A stretch of DNA of 19,997 nucleotides from assembly GCA_023412765.1 (NCBI GenBank), contig JAEZBX010000297.1:1-19997 (forward strand). The letters are read 5' to 3'. The position numbers were made by a program, and so were the translations under genes. Shown here piece after piece: positions 8,031 to 17,200 of this stretch. The stretch is from Bacteroidota bacterium (lineage in GTDB: Bacteria > Bacteroidota > Bacteroidia > Cytophagales > Cyclobacteriaceae). The notes beneath the pieces are model-generated. The model was not told the origin of the DNA and ran no database searches. It saw nothing but the letters and a program-made list of their open reading frames with translations. Each line of letters opens with the position of its first letter. The first letter of the stretch is position 1.

Positions 8031-8146
8031 AATCCACTAATCCCGAAATCCCGCGAATCCCAATTCAGACAATGGATTTAATTAAATCCTTAATCCTTCA
8101 AAATCCGTTAAATCCACTCATCCCTTAAATCCCAGTTCAGACAATG
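8031..8146 (+). repeat. AATCC micro-repeat array with two TTCAGACAATG leaders
   Basis: AATCC units start at 8031, 8039, 8047 and 8056 and then AATTCAGACAATG follows (8062-8074). A second series starts at 8085, 8092, 8102, 8111, 8119 (CATCC) and 8128 and is followed by AGTTCAGACAATG, whose ATG (8144-8146) is the start of the beta-propeller gene. Unit spacing is 7-10. The first ATG opens an 18-codon frame (8072-8128, MDLIKSLILQNPLNPLIP) that runs through the second series and ends just before the real start. Whether this short frame is translated is unknown. Confidence 0.75.
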
Positions 8147-9052
8147 CGCAAACTTTCGACCATACTCACCCTCCTAACCACCGCCCTATTGGCCATGCAC
8201 TGCTCTTCAAGAAAGGAAGACAACACATCATTCAACTATCCCCATCCGCTGCCCGATTCTGCAGCGCTGCCTTTCCTTCCAGGTATTGTTTGCAGCGACT
8301 CACTCGACTTTAACGCCGCCTTCGCTCCGGACGGTAAGCGTTTCTATTTCGCCAGATCGCGGAAGGGAAAATGGATGTTTCTTATGACAGAACAACAAGA
8401 CGGTTCATGGAGCAAACCAGAAGTAGCTCCGTTCAATGAAGATGAGTATTCGCAAGCTGATCCTTTTATTACCTCCGATGGAACGGTGTACTATATCTCT
8501 AACAGACCACGCAATGCCCAAGATACGCTTCCTGATTATGACATCTGGCTTGTCCGGCCGAATTCGGATGGCTCCTGGAGCAAGCCGGAAAATATTGAAA
8601 TAGTAAACTCCGACAGTACCGAATACTATGTGTCGCTTGCGGCAAACGGCAATCTATATTTCGCATCGAATCGCGAAGGTTCAATCGGCGCGCATGACAT
8701 TTATGTAAGCCGATATGTTAACGGTACCTATACTGCTCCCGAAAATTTGGGACCTGCCATCAACTCTGAATTGATGGAACATGATCCAATGATCGCTCCG
8801 GATGAGCGATATCTCATCTTCACTTCTGTTGAACGCGCTGATTCATACGGCTCAGCCGATCTCTACTATTCATTACGAAATAACGATGGCTCGTGGTCTC
8901 CCGCTATTAACATGGGGAAGGAATTCAATACTGACACATATGAATATTGTTCGTACATCACTCCTGATCAACAATATTTCTTTTACAGCTCCGAATATGA
9001 TGTAAAATGGATCAGCACAAAATTCTTTCCGTGGGTTAAACGGCTAGATTAA
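8144..9052 (+). CDS. PD40/TolB-like beta-propeller protein, probable lipoprotein
   Basis: A 302-aa exported protein. Residues 1-19 look like a signal peptide (RK, then a hydrophobic stretch) ending at C20 in LLAMHCSS. This would be a lipoprotein cleavage site, although His before the Cys is not the usual small residue, so soluble export is also possible. The rest consists of WD40-like (PD40) blades, each with a 'P/S-D-G-x-x-Y/F-F-x-S/A' core: PDGKRFYFARS, SDGTVYYISNR, ANGNLYFASNR, PDERYLIFTSV and PDQQYFFYSS. Five blades are visible, and the DGSWSKPE linker recurs between them. Such proteins are common in Bacteroidota envelopes and usually have unknown ligands. The gene stands alone. Its start lies at the end of the AATCC array, which decides the start codon only by context. 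Confidence 0.85.
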   Translation: MRKLSTILTLLTTALLAMHCSSRKEDNTSFNYPHPLPDSAALPFLPGIVCSDSLDFNAAFAPDGKRFYFARSRKGKWMFLMTEQQDGSWSKPEVAPFNEDEYSQADPFITSDGTVYYISNRPRNAQDTLPDYDIWLVRPNSDGSWSKPENIEIVNSDSTEYYVSLAANGNLYFASNREGSIGAHDIYVSRYVNGTYTAPENLGPAINSELMEHDPMIAPDERYLIFTSVERADSYGSADLYYSLRNNDGSWSPAINMGKEFNTDTYEYCSYITPDQQYFFYSSEYDVKWISTKFFPWVKRLD

Positions 9053-9081
9053 CACTTGATGTTTCTCGAATCCTTGATAGG

Positions 9082-10125
9082 CTACTTTATCGCAATCGCT
9101 GCGCTTGCAGGACCCGCCAGGGGAACGATCTCTACTTTCTTAAATCCAGCTTCTTCAACCCATGATTTAAAATCCGCGCCTGTAAAATCGAACGCTACAC
9201 CGAATTCCAACAGCATATTCAACGACATTGATAAACCGAAAATATTCTGTTTGCGTTCGTCATCAATGATCGCTTCCACCGCGATGAAAGCACCACCTTC
9301 AGGCAAGGCATTGTATGCTTTCTTGATCAACATTTTTTTGTTTTCCAGATTCCAGTCGTGCAGGATCATACCCATGGTGATAACATCCGCTTTAGGAAAT
9401 TCATCGGTAAAGAAATCAATGACTCCGGTCTTAACTCTGTCGCTTACTCCCTGTGATGCAATCGTCTCGCGAGCGATCGGTTCCACCATTGGCAGATCGA
9501 GTGAGGTACACGTCATGTGTTGATTGTGTTTCGCCACCTGGATGGATAAGATGCCGGCAGCGCCGCCGATGTCGCACAAAGTCTTATAAGGTGAAAAATC
9601 AAACTTAGTGGCCAGGGCTATAAAGTTACCAACGGACACGCCAGACATTGCATTGATGAATTGTTTCAATCTCGCAGGATCCGAATACAATTCTTCAAAC
9701 ATAGACTGACCACTATGCTTGAGTTCGTTCTGAGGTTTGCCCGTGAGAAGCGCTTCATCCAGATCAGACCAAAATCTGAATAGGCGATCATTGAACATTT
9801 CGAGAATACCACCAATGTATGATGGTTTGTTCTTATCCAAAAAAATATCGGCGTCGAGGGAATTGGAATATTTTGCGTTCTCCAGAATTCCCTGACGCTG
9901 CAGTATCTTTAGGCCGGTTAGCACATCTAAGAAATCATACGTATGCCGATCAGAACAGTTGAGGGATAATGCATTTTTTATTTCAATGCCGGTCATTGAC
10001 TTATTAGCAGCTAATAATGTGAACAGTTCAAATTTTACTGCAGTCAGCAGAACCTTGGAGGGCCAGAAGCTCGTACCGATTTGCATGATGTTTTGCGGAG
10101 TTGGTTGATTACCGTTAGAATTCAT
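9082..10125 (-). CDS. SAM-dependent O-methyltransferase of the plant/acetylserotonin type (Methyltransf_2)
   Basis: A 347-aa class I methyltransferase. Residues about 12-95 form the N-terminal dimerisation winged helix (SFWPSKVLLTAVKFELFTLL). Residues about 140-345 hold the catalytic domain: glycine-rich SAM motif CDIGGAAG (184-191), the acidic ribose-binding motif LDLP (209-212), a DFF segment near 237-239, and ILHDW (254-258), in which H256 is the likely catalytic base. The family methylates phenolic or indolic hydroxyls and is common among tailoring enzymes, but no biosynthetic gene stands next to it here, so the substrate cannot be guessed. Length is normal. The opposite-strand frame at 9056-9523 is a shadow of this gene. 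It is convergent with the propeller gene, with only 29 bases between stops. Confidence 0.92.
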   Translation of the reverse strand: MNSNGNQPTPQNIMQIGTSFWPSKVLLTAVKFELFTLLAANKSMTGIEIKNALSLNCSDRHTYDFLDVLTGLKILQRQGILENAKYSNSLDADIFLDKNKPSYIGGILEMFNDRLFRFWSDLDEALLTGKPQNELKHSGQSMFEELYSDPARLKQFINAMSGVSVGNFIALATKFDFSPYKTLCDIGGAAGILSIQVAKHNQHMTCTSLDLPMVEPIARETIASQGVSDRVKTGVIDFFTDEFPKADVITMGMILHDWNLENKKMLIKKAYNALPEGGAFIAVEAIIDDERKQNIFGLSMSLNMLLEFGVAFDFTGADFKSWVEEAGFKKVEIVPLAGPASAAIAIK

Positions 10126-10470
10126 TACGATTAAGATTATGGGAAGTAGTTATAAAAAACCAAATGATGAGATGCCCCGGGACTAGCATTTTACTTATGC
10201 TTCTCGCGTCGCACTCCCCCAATACGGAGGAAGACTGAGTTAGGTTACGTAGCAGTTTGATTTAATGTGCAGCAGATAAGCTTAAAAAATAAATAGTGAG
10301 CATACTTAGATGACGTCTTCGTACCTCCGGGCAGTAAATATTTCATACTACTTTTTTTATTATTTGTATGTATTATAAATCCATTATACATACATTTACG
10401 TAATTAATAAGAGACATGAGTGAAATGCTATCATGTTTCGGAAACAATTCGTTCATTGGTAAAAAAAAGG
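10126..10470. other. Divergent intergenic region between methyltransferase and permease genes
   Basis: There are 345 bp without a supported gene. It should hold both promoters. The right part (10340-10415) is very AT-rich and contains the inverted repeat at 10365-10394. I saw no repeat of the kinds found elsewhere in the window. Confidence 0.6.
10365..10394. promoter_or_regulatory. Inverted repeat, candidate operator for the second permease gene
   Basis: Perfect 9-bp arms TGTATGTAT (10365-10373) and ATACATACA (10386-10394) are separated by 12 bases. ATGT...ACAT dyads are known PadR-family binding sites, and the gene downstream belongs to the PadR-associated permease class but has no PadR beside it. 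It may be regulated from elsewhere. Binding by PadR is inference; the dyad itself is plain in the sequence. Confidence 0.5.
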
Positions 10471-13152
10471 ATGAACCGCGGGAAACGAAATACCAATCAC
10501 CGCCCTCCCGTATGGGCAAAGCGATTTGTTGAGTGGTACTGCAAACCGCGGCTGGTAGAAGATCTGGTGGGCGACCTTAATGAGTATTTTTTTCGAAATG
10601 TCGAATCGCTAGGTCCGCACCGGGCGAAACTCATTTACATCATTGACGCGCTTAAATTTTTTAGACCATATACTGTACGAAGGCCAAGTTTTATAAACGC
10701 CGTAATCAATTGGATCATGATCGGAAGCTACATTAAAACCTCTATGCGCAACGTTGCGCGCAACAAGCTATTCTCCACTATTAATATCATTGGGCTTTCC
10801 ATCAGCATGTCTGTTGGACTATTGCTGATTGCCTTTGCGCATGATCTGATTTCGTACGACAAATTTAACGATAAGGGTACCCGCATCTATCGAATCACAT
10901 CGGACGCCACCAACAGAGAGGGTCGTCATGAAAAGTTTGCGTCAACCTCCGCAAAGGCGGCTAAACTTATACAGGAAAAAGTGTCGGGTATCGAAGACAT
11001 GGCGATGATCCGAACTGAATTCGCGGGAGATGCAGAGATAGGTACCAGTATAATCCCCTTACGTGGCATCTACGCGGAACCTTCTATGCTCCGAATCTTT
11101 ACCTTGCCGATGGTAAAAGGTGATGCCGCAACAGCACTTAAGGAACCTTATTCCATCGTTCTGACCGAAACCGCTGCCAAGAAGCTCTTCGGATCGGAGA
11201 ATGCGTATGGAAAAAATATCCACATCGGTTCGCTAGATTACAAAGTTACTGGTGTTTTAAAAGATGTTCCCTTCTTCTCACATCTGCAATTCGAGTCTCT
11301 CGTTTCTTTCAGCACAATCGAAGCCCGGGTTGCCCAGGAGCCGGACTACTTCAAATGGGGAAAAGTCTGGCAGGATAACTTTGTCTATCTACTACTTCCC
11401 GAAAATTCAACCCCCGCTGATGTGCAATCTCAACTCGATGCAATCTGCGCGGATGAAAATAAACTGGATAAAGATTTTAGAGTACAACTTTCACTTCTTC
11501 CACTGCACGACATTGTTTTAGGGGAAGAGTTAAGCAAATCTATTGGCCCTGTTGTACCAGGTATTGTATTGTGGGTTACGGGTGGACTCGCATTGATTGT
11601 GATTTTGTCTGCGTGTTTCAATTACACCAATCTTTCCATTGCCCGGTCGATGAGACGTTTCAAGGAAATCGGACTGCGCAAAGTGATAGGCGCAGGAAAA
11701 AGCCAGGTACGGATGCAATTCTTTGCAGAAGCAGTAATCGTGTCTTTCGCAGCACTTGTGCTTTCTATCGGTTTGTTCATGTTGCTCCGCCCACAATTTT
11801 TGGGCATTGCACCGGAGCTCCTGAAAATGGTAAAACTGGAAATTACAGTACCCATGGCGTTGACTTTCATTGCTTTCTCAATGATCGTTGGCATAGTGGC
11901 TGGTTTGCTCCCTGCCCTGTTTTTCGCGAAAGTTAGTGTCATACATGCACTTAAAGATGTATCGTCGGTGAAGGTATTTAAGGGACTTAGTCTTCGGCGC
12001 GCACTCGTTGTGGTTCAATATACACTTACGTTAGCATTTATCACCAGCACGGTGATTGGTTATGTGCAGTACAAAGACATCCTTGCCTTCGACCTCGGTT
12101 TCAAAACCGAAAACATTCTCAATATCAGCTTGCAAAAAAATAAACCGGAAGCGTTAATAAATAAGCTGAAAGCAATGCCAGAAGTCGCGGGAGTTTCGCA
12201 ATCGCGGCTCCTTACCAGTGTAGGGAACGCCTGGGGAGGCGTTGTGAAATATAAAGACTTAAATGATTCAGGATTTGTAATGACAAACATCGTGGACGAG
12301 AACTACATTCCTCTTCACGAATATGAATTGATCGCCGGTCAGAATTTTGTCGCGAGACCCGCGACAAAAGAAGCGACAAGCGAAGTGATTGTTAACCAAA
12401 AAACACTAAGAGAGTTTAACATTGCCAACGGAGATCCCGACAAGGCAATCGGCGAAGAGATAATGTTTCGAGTTGGCATGGAAAAGAAAATGAAGAAGCT
12501 GACGATTGTCGGTGTGATGAAGGACTTTCACTATGGAAAACTCGACGATAATATTACACCTGTGGTCTTCACATTCCTGACGCCAGACGCATTTCTCACA
12601 GCCGATCAACGCGATGGCCTCATCAACGTGCGAGTTAATACGAGCGATCCTCTCACAACTATGGCGAAGATCCAGGAGCTATGGAAGGAAGTTGATCCAG
12701 TTCATCCGTTCGAGGCAGAGTTTTACAAGGATGCTATCGAAGAAGCTTATCACGAACTTTCAGCGATGATCAAAGTTATTGGCTTCTTATCATTCATCGC
12801 GATTTCTATCGCTTCGTTAGGACTGTTGGGTATGGTGGTATTCACTACCGAGACTCGTCTTAAAGAGATGAGCATACGCAAGGTACTTGGCGCAAGCTCC
12901 GGCAACCTAATACTATTGCTCAGCCGCGGATTTATCTTCCTGATTCTGATATCTGCACTAATCGCGATTCCGTTGACTTACCTCTTCTTCGAAAATTTTG
13001 TGCTCTCGAATTTTCCTTTCCACAAACCCATTGGTATTATCGAATTGTTTGGCGGATTGACTGCTGTGCTAGCCATTGCATTTATTATGATAGGCTCGCA
13101 AACCATAAGAGCAGCTTCGAGCAATCCGGCGGAGGTGTTGAAGTGTGAGTAG
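10471..13152 (+). CDS. FtsX/MacB-type ABC transporter permease with PadR-associated prefix domain (orphan)
   Basis: A second permease of the same class as the one at 4168-6900. I choose the ATG at 10471 (893 aa), because it follows an A-rich AAAAAAAAGG stretch and lies close before the prefix domain; an ATG at 10420 in the same frame would add 17 unremarkable residues. Order of parts: prefix domain with EWYCKPRLVEDLVGDLNEYF (21-40), first membrane segment near 103-123 (TINIIGLSISMSVGLLLIAF), a periplasmic domain, then IVLWVTGGLALIVILSACF and EIGLRKVIGAG. The second half ends with a LGLLGMVVF helix, EMSIRKVLGAS and two more helices. The tail NPAEVLKCE is typical. No ATPase and no PadR gene is adjacent, unlike its relative. 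The two permeases have clearly different sequences, so this is not a recent duplication. Confidence 0.92.
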   Translation: MNRGKRNTNHRPPVWAKRFVEWYCKPRLVEDLVGDLNEYFFRNVESLGPHRAKLIYIIDALKFFRPYTVRRPSFINAVINWIMIGSYIKTSMRNVARNKLFSTINIIGLSISMSVGLLLIAFAHDLISYDKFNDKGTRIYRITSDATNREGRHEKFASTSAKAAKLIQEKVSGIEDMAMIRTEFAGDAEIGTSIIPLRGIYAEPSMLRIFTLPMVKGDAATALKEPYSIVLTETAAKKLFGSENAYGKNIHIGSLDYKVTGVLKDVPFFSHLQFESLVSFSTIEARVAQEPDYFKWGKVWQDNFVYLLLPENSTPADVQSQLDAICADENKLDKDFRVQLSLLPLHDIVLGEELSKSIGPVVPGIVLWVTGGLALIVILSACFNYTNLSIARSMRRFKEIGLRKVIGAGKSQVRMQFFAEAVIVSFAALVLSIGLFMLLRPQFLGIAPELLKMVKLEITVPMALTFIAFSMIVGIVAGLLPALFFAKVSVIHALKDVSSVKVFKGLSLRRALVVVQYTLTLAFITSTVIGYVQYKDILAFDLGFKTENILNISLQKNKPEALINKLKAMPEVAGVSQSRLLTSVGNAWGGVVKYKDLNDSGFVMTNIVDENYIPLHEYELIAGQNFVARPATKEATSEVIVNQKTLREFNIANGDPDKAIGEEIMFRVGMEKKMKKLTIVGVMKDFHYGKLDDNITPVVFTFLTPDAFLTADQRDGLINVRVNTSDPLTTMAKIQELWKEVDPVHPFEAEFYKDAIEEAYHELSAMIKVIGFLSFIAISIASLGLLGMVVFTTETRLKEMSIRKVLGASSGNLILLLSRGFIFLILISALIAIPLTYLFFENFVLSNFPFHKPIGIIELFGGLTAVLAIAFIMIGSQTIRAASSNPAEVLKCE

Positions 13153-13159
13153 AACGACG

Positions 13160-13208
13160 TTCGATATTCGATATTCCTTGTTCATTATTCATTATTCTGC
13201 CATCTGCC
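13160..13208. repeat. Exact period-7 micro-array (TTCNNNN) between two convergent genes
   Basis: TTC starts at 13160, 13167, 13174, 13181, 13188 and 13195, always 7 apart, with units such as TTCGATA and TTCATTA. The last units (TTCTGCC, then ATCTGCC to 13208) reach into the end of the minus-strand reductase gene and cover its stop codon (13192-13194). The repeat starts 8 bases after the permease stop. Confidence 0.75.
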
Positions 13209-13784
13209 TGAACGACATAACCGCAATCCCACACTCATAAGCATTTGCACTCATCAGCGAAACTTTTTGACGGTGTTCAAGCAAATCTGAAATCTTAAGT
13301 CCTTTACCGATCATGATTGGATTAATAAAGAAATGAAACTCATCAATCAATCCGTCTTTGATTAGTGAAGAAACAAATCCTACCCCTCCATATACTATCA
13401 TATCTTTGCCTTCCTTATTCTTGAGATTACGAATTGCTGTCACCAGATCTCCGTTTTCCACGGAAACATTTTGACCTGGAAATTCCTTAACGTTTTGCTG
13501 AAAACGATCTTCGGCATAGTAACCATTTGGTTGGCGTAAGTAAAGGTTTCGTCCGACACATCCGAAGGATTTGCTTTCGACTTATTTACGGTTTCTTCGA
13601 AATGGGGTATAAATGTTTCCGCCATTTTTCGTCCAAGCAGAATGGTGTCACTCAAGTCACGCAGCGGGTATGCAAACGCTTTTAGCTTATTGTCCCAGTT
13701 CCATGTGCGCCAATCGAGATCGCCCTCGGGTCCGCCGAGATATCCGTCAACAGTCATTTGGGCTTGTAATTTCAGTTTACGCAT
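13192..13784 (-). pseudogene. Dihydrofolate reductase-family (RibD C-terminal-like) protein, interrupted by a frameshift
   Basis: Two overlapping minus-strand frames make one family protein of about 197 aa. The first (13784 to 13440) carries the start MRKLKLQAQMTVDGYLGG, then DLSDTILLGRKMAETFIPHF and KIVFSKTL. It then runs into nonsense and a stop. The second (from about 13475 to 13192) carries ENGDLVTAIRNLKNKEGKD, the MIVYGGVGFVSSLIKDGLID stretch and the NPIMIGKGL segment, which is the normal C-terminal half. Restoring one base near 13475-13476, where a GG on the coding strand would read GGG, gives an unbroken NFQGQNVSVENGD. It is therefore a one-base deletion or a sequencing error. These are NADPH-dependent reductases of the general DHFR/RibD fold; the substrate is unknown. 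All conserved blocks are present, so the mutation is recent or artefactual. Confidence 0.85.
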
Positions 13785-13885
13785 AATGTCTATTTGGTAA
13801 ACACAAATCTCGACACTATGCCTTAGAATCTAAGACCGTAAATGCGACAATAATGGTTCGTACTGCGTCAAGTCAGATAGGAATA

Positions 13886-13931
13886 AGGTGAGGTATAAGG
13901 TATAAGGTAATAAGGTAATAAGGTATAAGGT
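13886..13931 (+). repeat. GGTATAA micro-array, left arm
   Basis: GGT recurs at 13887, 13892, 13899, 13906, 13914, 13922 and 13929, with spacings of 5, 7, 7, 8, 8 and 7. The usual unit is GGTATAA or GGTAATAA. Its reverse complement pattern lies at 14062-14090. Confidence 0.75.
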
Positions 13932-13955
13932 GTCGAAATTAACAAGTCGATAATT

Positions 13956-14035
13956 AGCTCCGCTAGGAGCCTCCTGTTTGTAGCACAACCCTCGGATGAG
14001 AACGCAGGCTCCCCTAGGAGCCTCCTAAGAGTAGG
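13956..14035 (+). repeat. Two copies of a CTAGGAGCCTCCT hairpin repeat
   Basis: The two copies share CTAGGAGCCTCCT. Copy 1 (about 13956-13986) folds as GCTCC-GCTA-GGAGC, and CTGTTTGTAGCAC follows it. Copy 2 (about 14007-14035) folds as GGCTCC-CCTA-GGAGCC, a perfect 6-bp stem. In both, AGGAG can pair instead with the following CTCCT, giving an alternative fold. Similar 'GGAGC...GTTTGTAG' elements are, from memory, frequent between genes in Bacteroidota. Confidence 0.7.
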
Positions 14036-14061
14036 AAATAGGATGAGGTCGCAAAGTGCGC

Positions 14062-14090
14062 ACCCTTATACCCTTCTATACCCTATACCT
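14062..14090 (-). repeat. GGTATAA-type micro-array, right arm in inverted orientation
   Basis: The plus strand reads ACC/CCC units joined by TTATA or CTATA, with ACC at 14062, 14070, 14080 and 14087. On the minus strand this is GGTATAGGG-like, the same unit type as the left arm. The two arrays face each other across the two GGAGCC hairpins. Confidence 0.65.
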
Positions 14091-14272
14091 TTCTTTGGAA
14101 TTATTCATAACACGACAAAGTAGATAAAGGTAAATACGAACCGTTTGCCGTGGTTCTTCATACCTAAAATTTTTAGTTTTACTCAACTCTTAATCGGGAT
14201 AACTGTTTTATAAGAAAATTGTGTGTAGTGTCTATAATGTATCGGTTGATCCATTATATGCAGGTCTGAACT

Positions 14273-17200
14273 ATGCTTGATAATATCAATTCCAGGGATG
14301 TCAATTTCCTTAGTCAGGGTGGCCCTGCCCTGGAACTGATTCGTTCCATTGATTGGACCCGATCCCCGATTGGCGCGCCTGAAAAATGGTCGCAAAGTCT
14401 TCGGTCAGCCCTTAGCATTTGTTTCAATTCCAACTTTCCAATCGCCATCTATTGGGGTAAGGACTTGGTATTGATGTATAATGAAGCCTGGAGTCCTATT
14501 CCCGGCAACAAACATCCCTGGGCGTTCGGCAAAACGGCCATTGAAGTGTGGCCGGAAATATGGAAGGATATTGAGCCTCAATTCGAAAAGGCCTTTACAG
14601 GCATATCGGGCGGTTCGAAGGATGCCCTCCTTCCGATGCAGCGCCATGGCTACACAGAGGAATGCTATTTCGATTTCACATTCACGCCAGTGTACGGCGA
14701 ATCAGGCAAAGTCGAAGGAATTTTTAACGCCGTCATAGAAACAACATACCGGGTAATAAATGAAAGGCGTGGCGCTATCCTTCAGCGGCTAACTGAAAAT
14801 ATTAACGGGATTAATACTGAGAAGGAGGTATTTATCAAGTCGGCGGAAATTCTCGAAGCGGCTGAGAAAGACATTTCCTTTTTCTGCATCTACGAAATTG
14901 ATTCAGGTATGCCACAACTTCGCGCCTACTCGAAATCAATTGACCCAATTAAGATGCGCGAGTGGCCTCTTGCCGAAGCGGCCGAAAGCAACGGTTCAAA
15001 ATTGATTACGGATTTAGAATCCCTTTTTGAAAATGTGCCAACAAAACATTGGCCGGAACAACCAACAGAAGCCGTGGTCCTTCCTTTAAAAGGTAATGAA
15101 GGTAACATCCTTGGGTTCGTTGTAGGTGGTCTAAGTGCACGCAGACGAGCAGACAAAGATTACATCGGTTTTTTTGAATCCATTTCCAAGATCGTGTCAG
15201 GTGAGCTTAACACCTTGCAATCTTTAGCGAAGGAACGCGAACGCGCCGAATCTTTAGCGCAAATCGATCGGGCAAAAACAGCTTTCTTCAGCAATATCTC
15301 CCATGAATTTCGCACTCCTCTAACCTTGATGGCAAGTCCATTGGAGGAAGTCCTTACAACGGCCGACTACCTGCACAGAGATCACAAGGATCATTTGCAA
15401 ACTTCGTTGCGAAATACTTTAAGACTGCAAAAACTGGTCAACACCCTTCTCGATTTTTCGAAGATCGAAGCAGGCAAGCTCGAGGCAACGATGCGCCTCG
15501 TTAATGTCGGTCAAATGACAAGGGATCTCGCCAGTTCGTTTCGGTCGGCGATTGAATCGGGTGGACTTGAATTTGATGTTTCTATAGACGATCAAATATC
15601 ACCAGTCTTGATTGATCCCGACATGTGGGAGAAAATTGTTCTTAATCTAATTTCCAATTCGTTTAAATACACCGAACGCGGTAAAATATCGGTTGAGCTT
15701 GTAGCGCGAGCATCCACGGTTAGGCTATACGTTTCAGACACCGGGGTAGGCATAGCCGAGGAACATCTGGAAAAAATCTTCGAAAGATTTTACAGGGTAA
15801 ATAACGAAGGCGTACGCTCCCAGGAAGGAACCGGAATCGGACTGTCGATGGTAAAAGAACTTGTGCAATTACACAAAGGTGAAATAAAGGTTGACAGCAA
15901 GGTGGGTCAGGGAACTACGTTTGTAGTATCTCTTCCGGTAGATACGGAAAACAAACACGTCGATTCATTTAAGAGCACCGGTACCAACATTTCTATTGCT
16001 CAAAAAGCTTTTATTGAGGAAGCCTTGAAATGGGATCCTATAACTAATTCAGATTCGAAGAGCGTGTCTATGAAGGGTTCAAGGGCCAGGGTATTGGTTG
16101 CTGATGACAATGCCGACATGCGTGAATATATCTGGAGAGTTCTATCGAATGATTTCGACCTGATAACCGTCAACAATGGCGAGGATGCCTATTTGAAAGC
16201 CCAGGAAATTCTTCCCGATCTTATCGTTAGTGATATTATGATGCCGAAGCTTGATGGCTTTGGACTCTTGAAAAAACTTAAGTCCAATCTAACTACCAGA
16301 AATATTCCCGTGATCTTCCTTTCTGCCCGCGCTGGTGAAGTGGCAAAGGTTGAAGGAATTGAGGCTGGTGTTGATGATTACCTGGTGAAACCTTTCTCTG
16401 CAAAAGAACTCCTGGCCAGGGTAGGCAATACGATCGCAATCAACAAAACCCGGCGTGCTACGGAAAAGGAATTCTTCAGATTGTTCTTGCAACTGCCGGC
16501 GCATATCCATGTATTCACAGGCCCGGATCATGTGGTTGAATTTTTTCATCCATTAGGCAAGAAAACTATCGGCCGGGATATTACGGGACAGAAAATACGA
16601 GAAGCGCTTCCTGAGTTTGAAGGGCAAGGATTTTTCGAGGTTCTCGACAGGGTATATCAAAACGGAGAAACGGTATCGCTACCTGCAAGCAGGGCTCTTA
16701 TTCCGGGCGAAGATGGTCAGGAGGAGTATTACTACAGCATTAGTTATCTTCCCTGGCGGGACGCCGATGGATCTATCCGCGGTGTCTTACAATTTACATT
16801 CGATATCAGTGAGCAGACAAAAGCGGAGTTGGCCATTAGAGAAAGTGAAGAACGGTTCAGGGTTCTCGCCAATAGTATACCACAGTTTGTTTGGATAGCC
16901 GATGCAACAGGAAAGGTAGAATACATGTCTAACCAATGGGAGCGGTATACAGGCCTTTCTGCGGAAGAAGGTAAAGCCCGGTTCTCCAGTTTGATACATG
17001 AGGACGACGTAACGCAAGTCAGGAAACTGTGGGCTGAAGCTTTGACAACAAAAACTGCCTGGACATCTGATTTCCGGTTGAAGAATGTAAAAACAGGTGA
17101 CTACAAGTGGTTCTATGGACATACAGTTCCCTTGAAGGATGATCAGGGTGAAGTTGTAAGGTGGATCGGCTCCGCTTCCGATATTACGCAGCAAAAAAAC

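Larger units (their letters stand above)
13785..14272. other. Intergenic region (488 bp) rich in small repeats
   Basis: No gene is supported here. It holds, in order, a GGTATAA micro-array, two GGAGCC hairpin repeats and an oppositely oriented array, all listed separately. The last 180 bases before the kinase start should carry its promoter, but I could not pick out a convincing one. Confidence 0.6.

Noticed and set aside
9056..9523. 155-aa plus-strand open frame
   Set aside because: It lies antisense to the O-methyltransferase gene, whose motifs are unmistakable; the plus-strand protein has no recognisable features.
4168..13152. The two permeases as a recent duplication
   Set aside because: They share fold, order of domains and the prefix motif, but the sequences differ throughout; they look like old paralogues of a large family.
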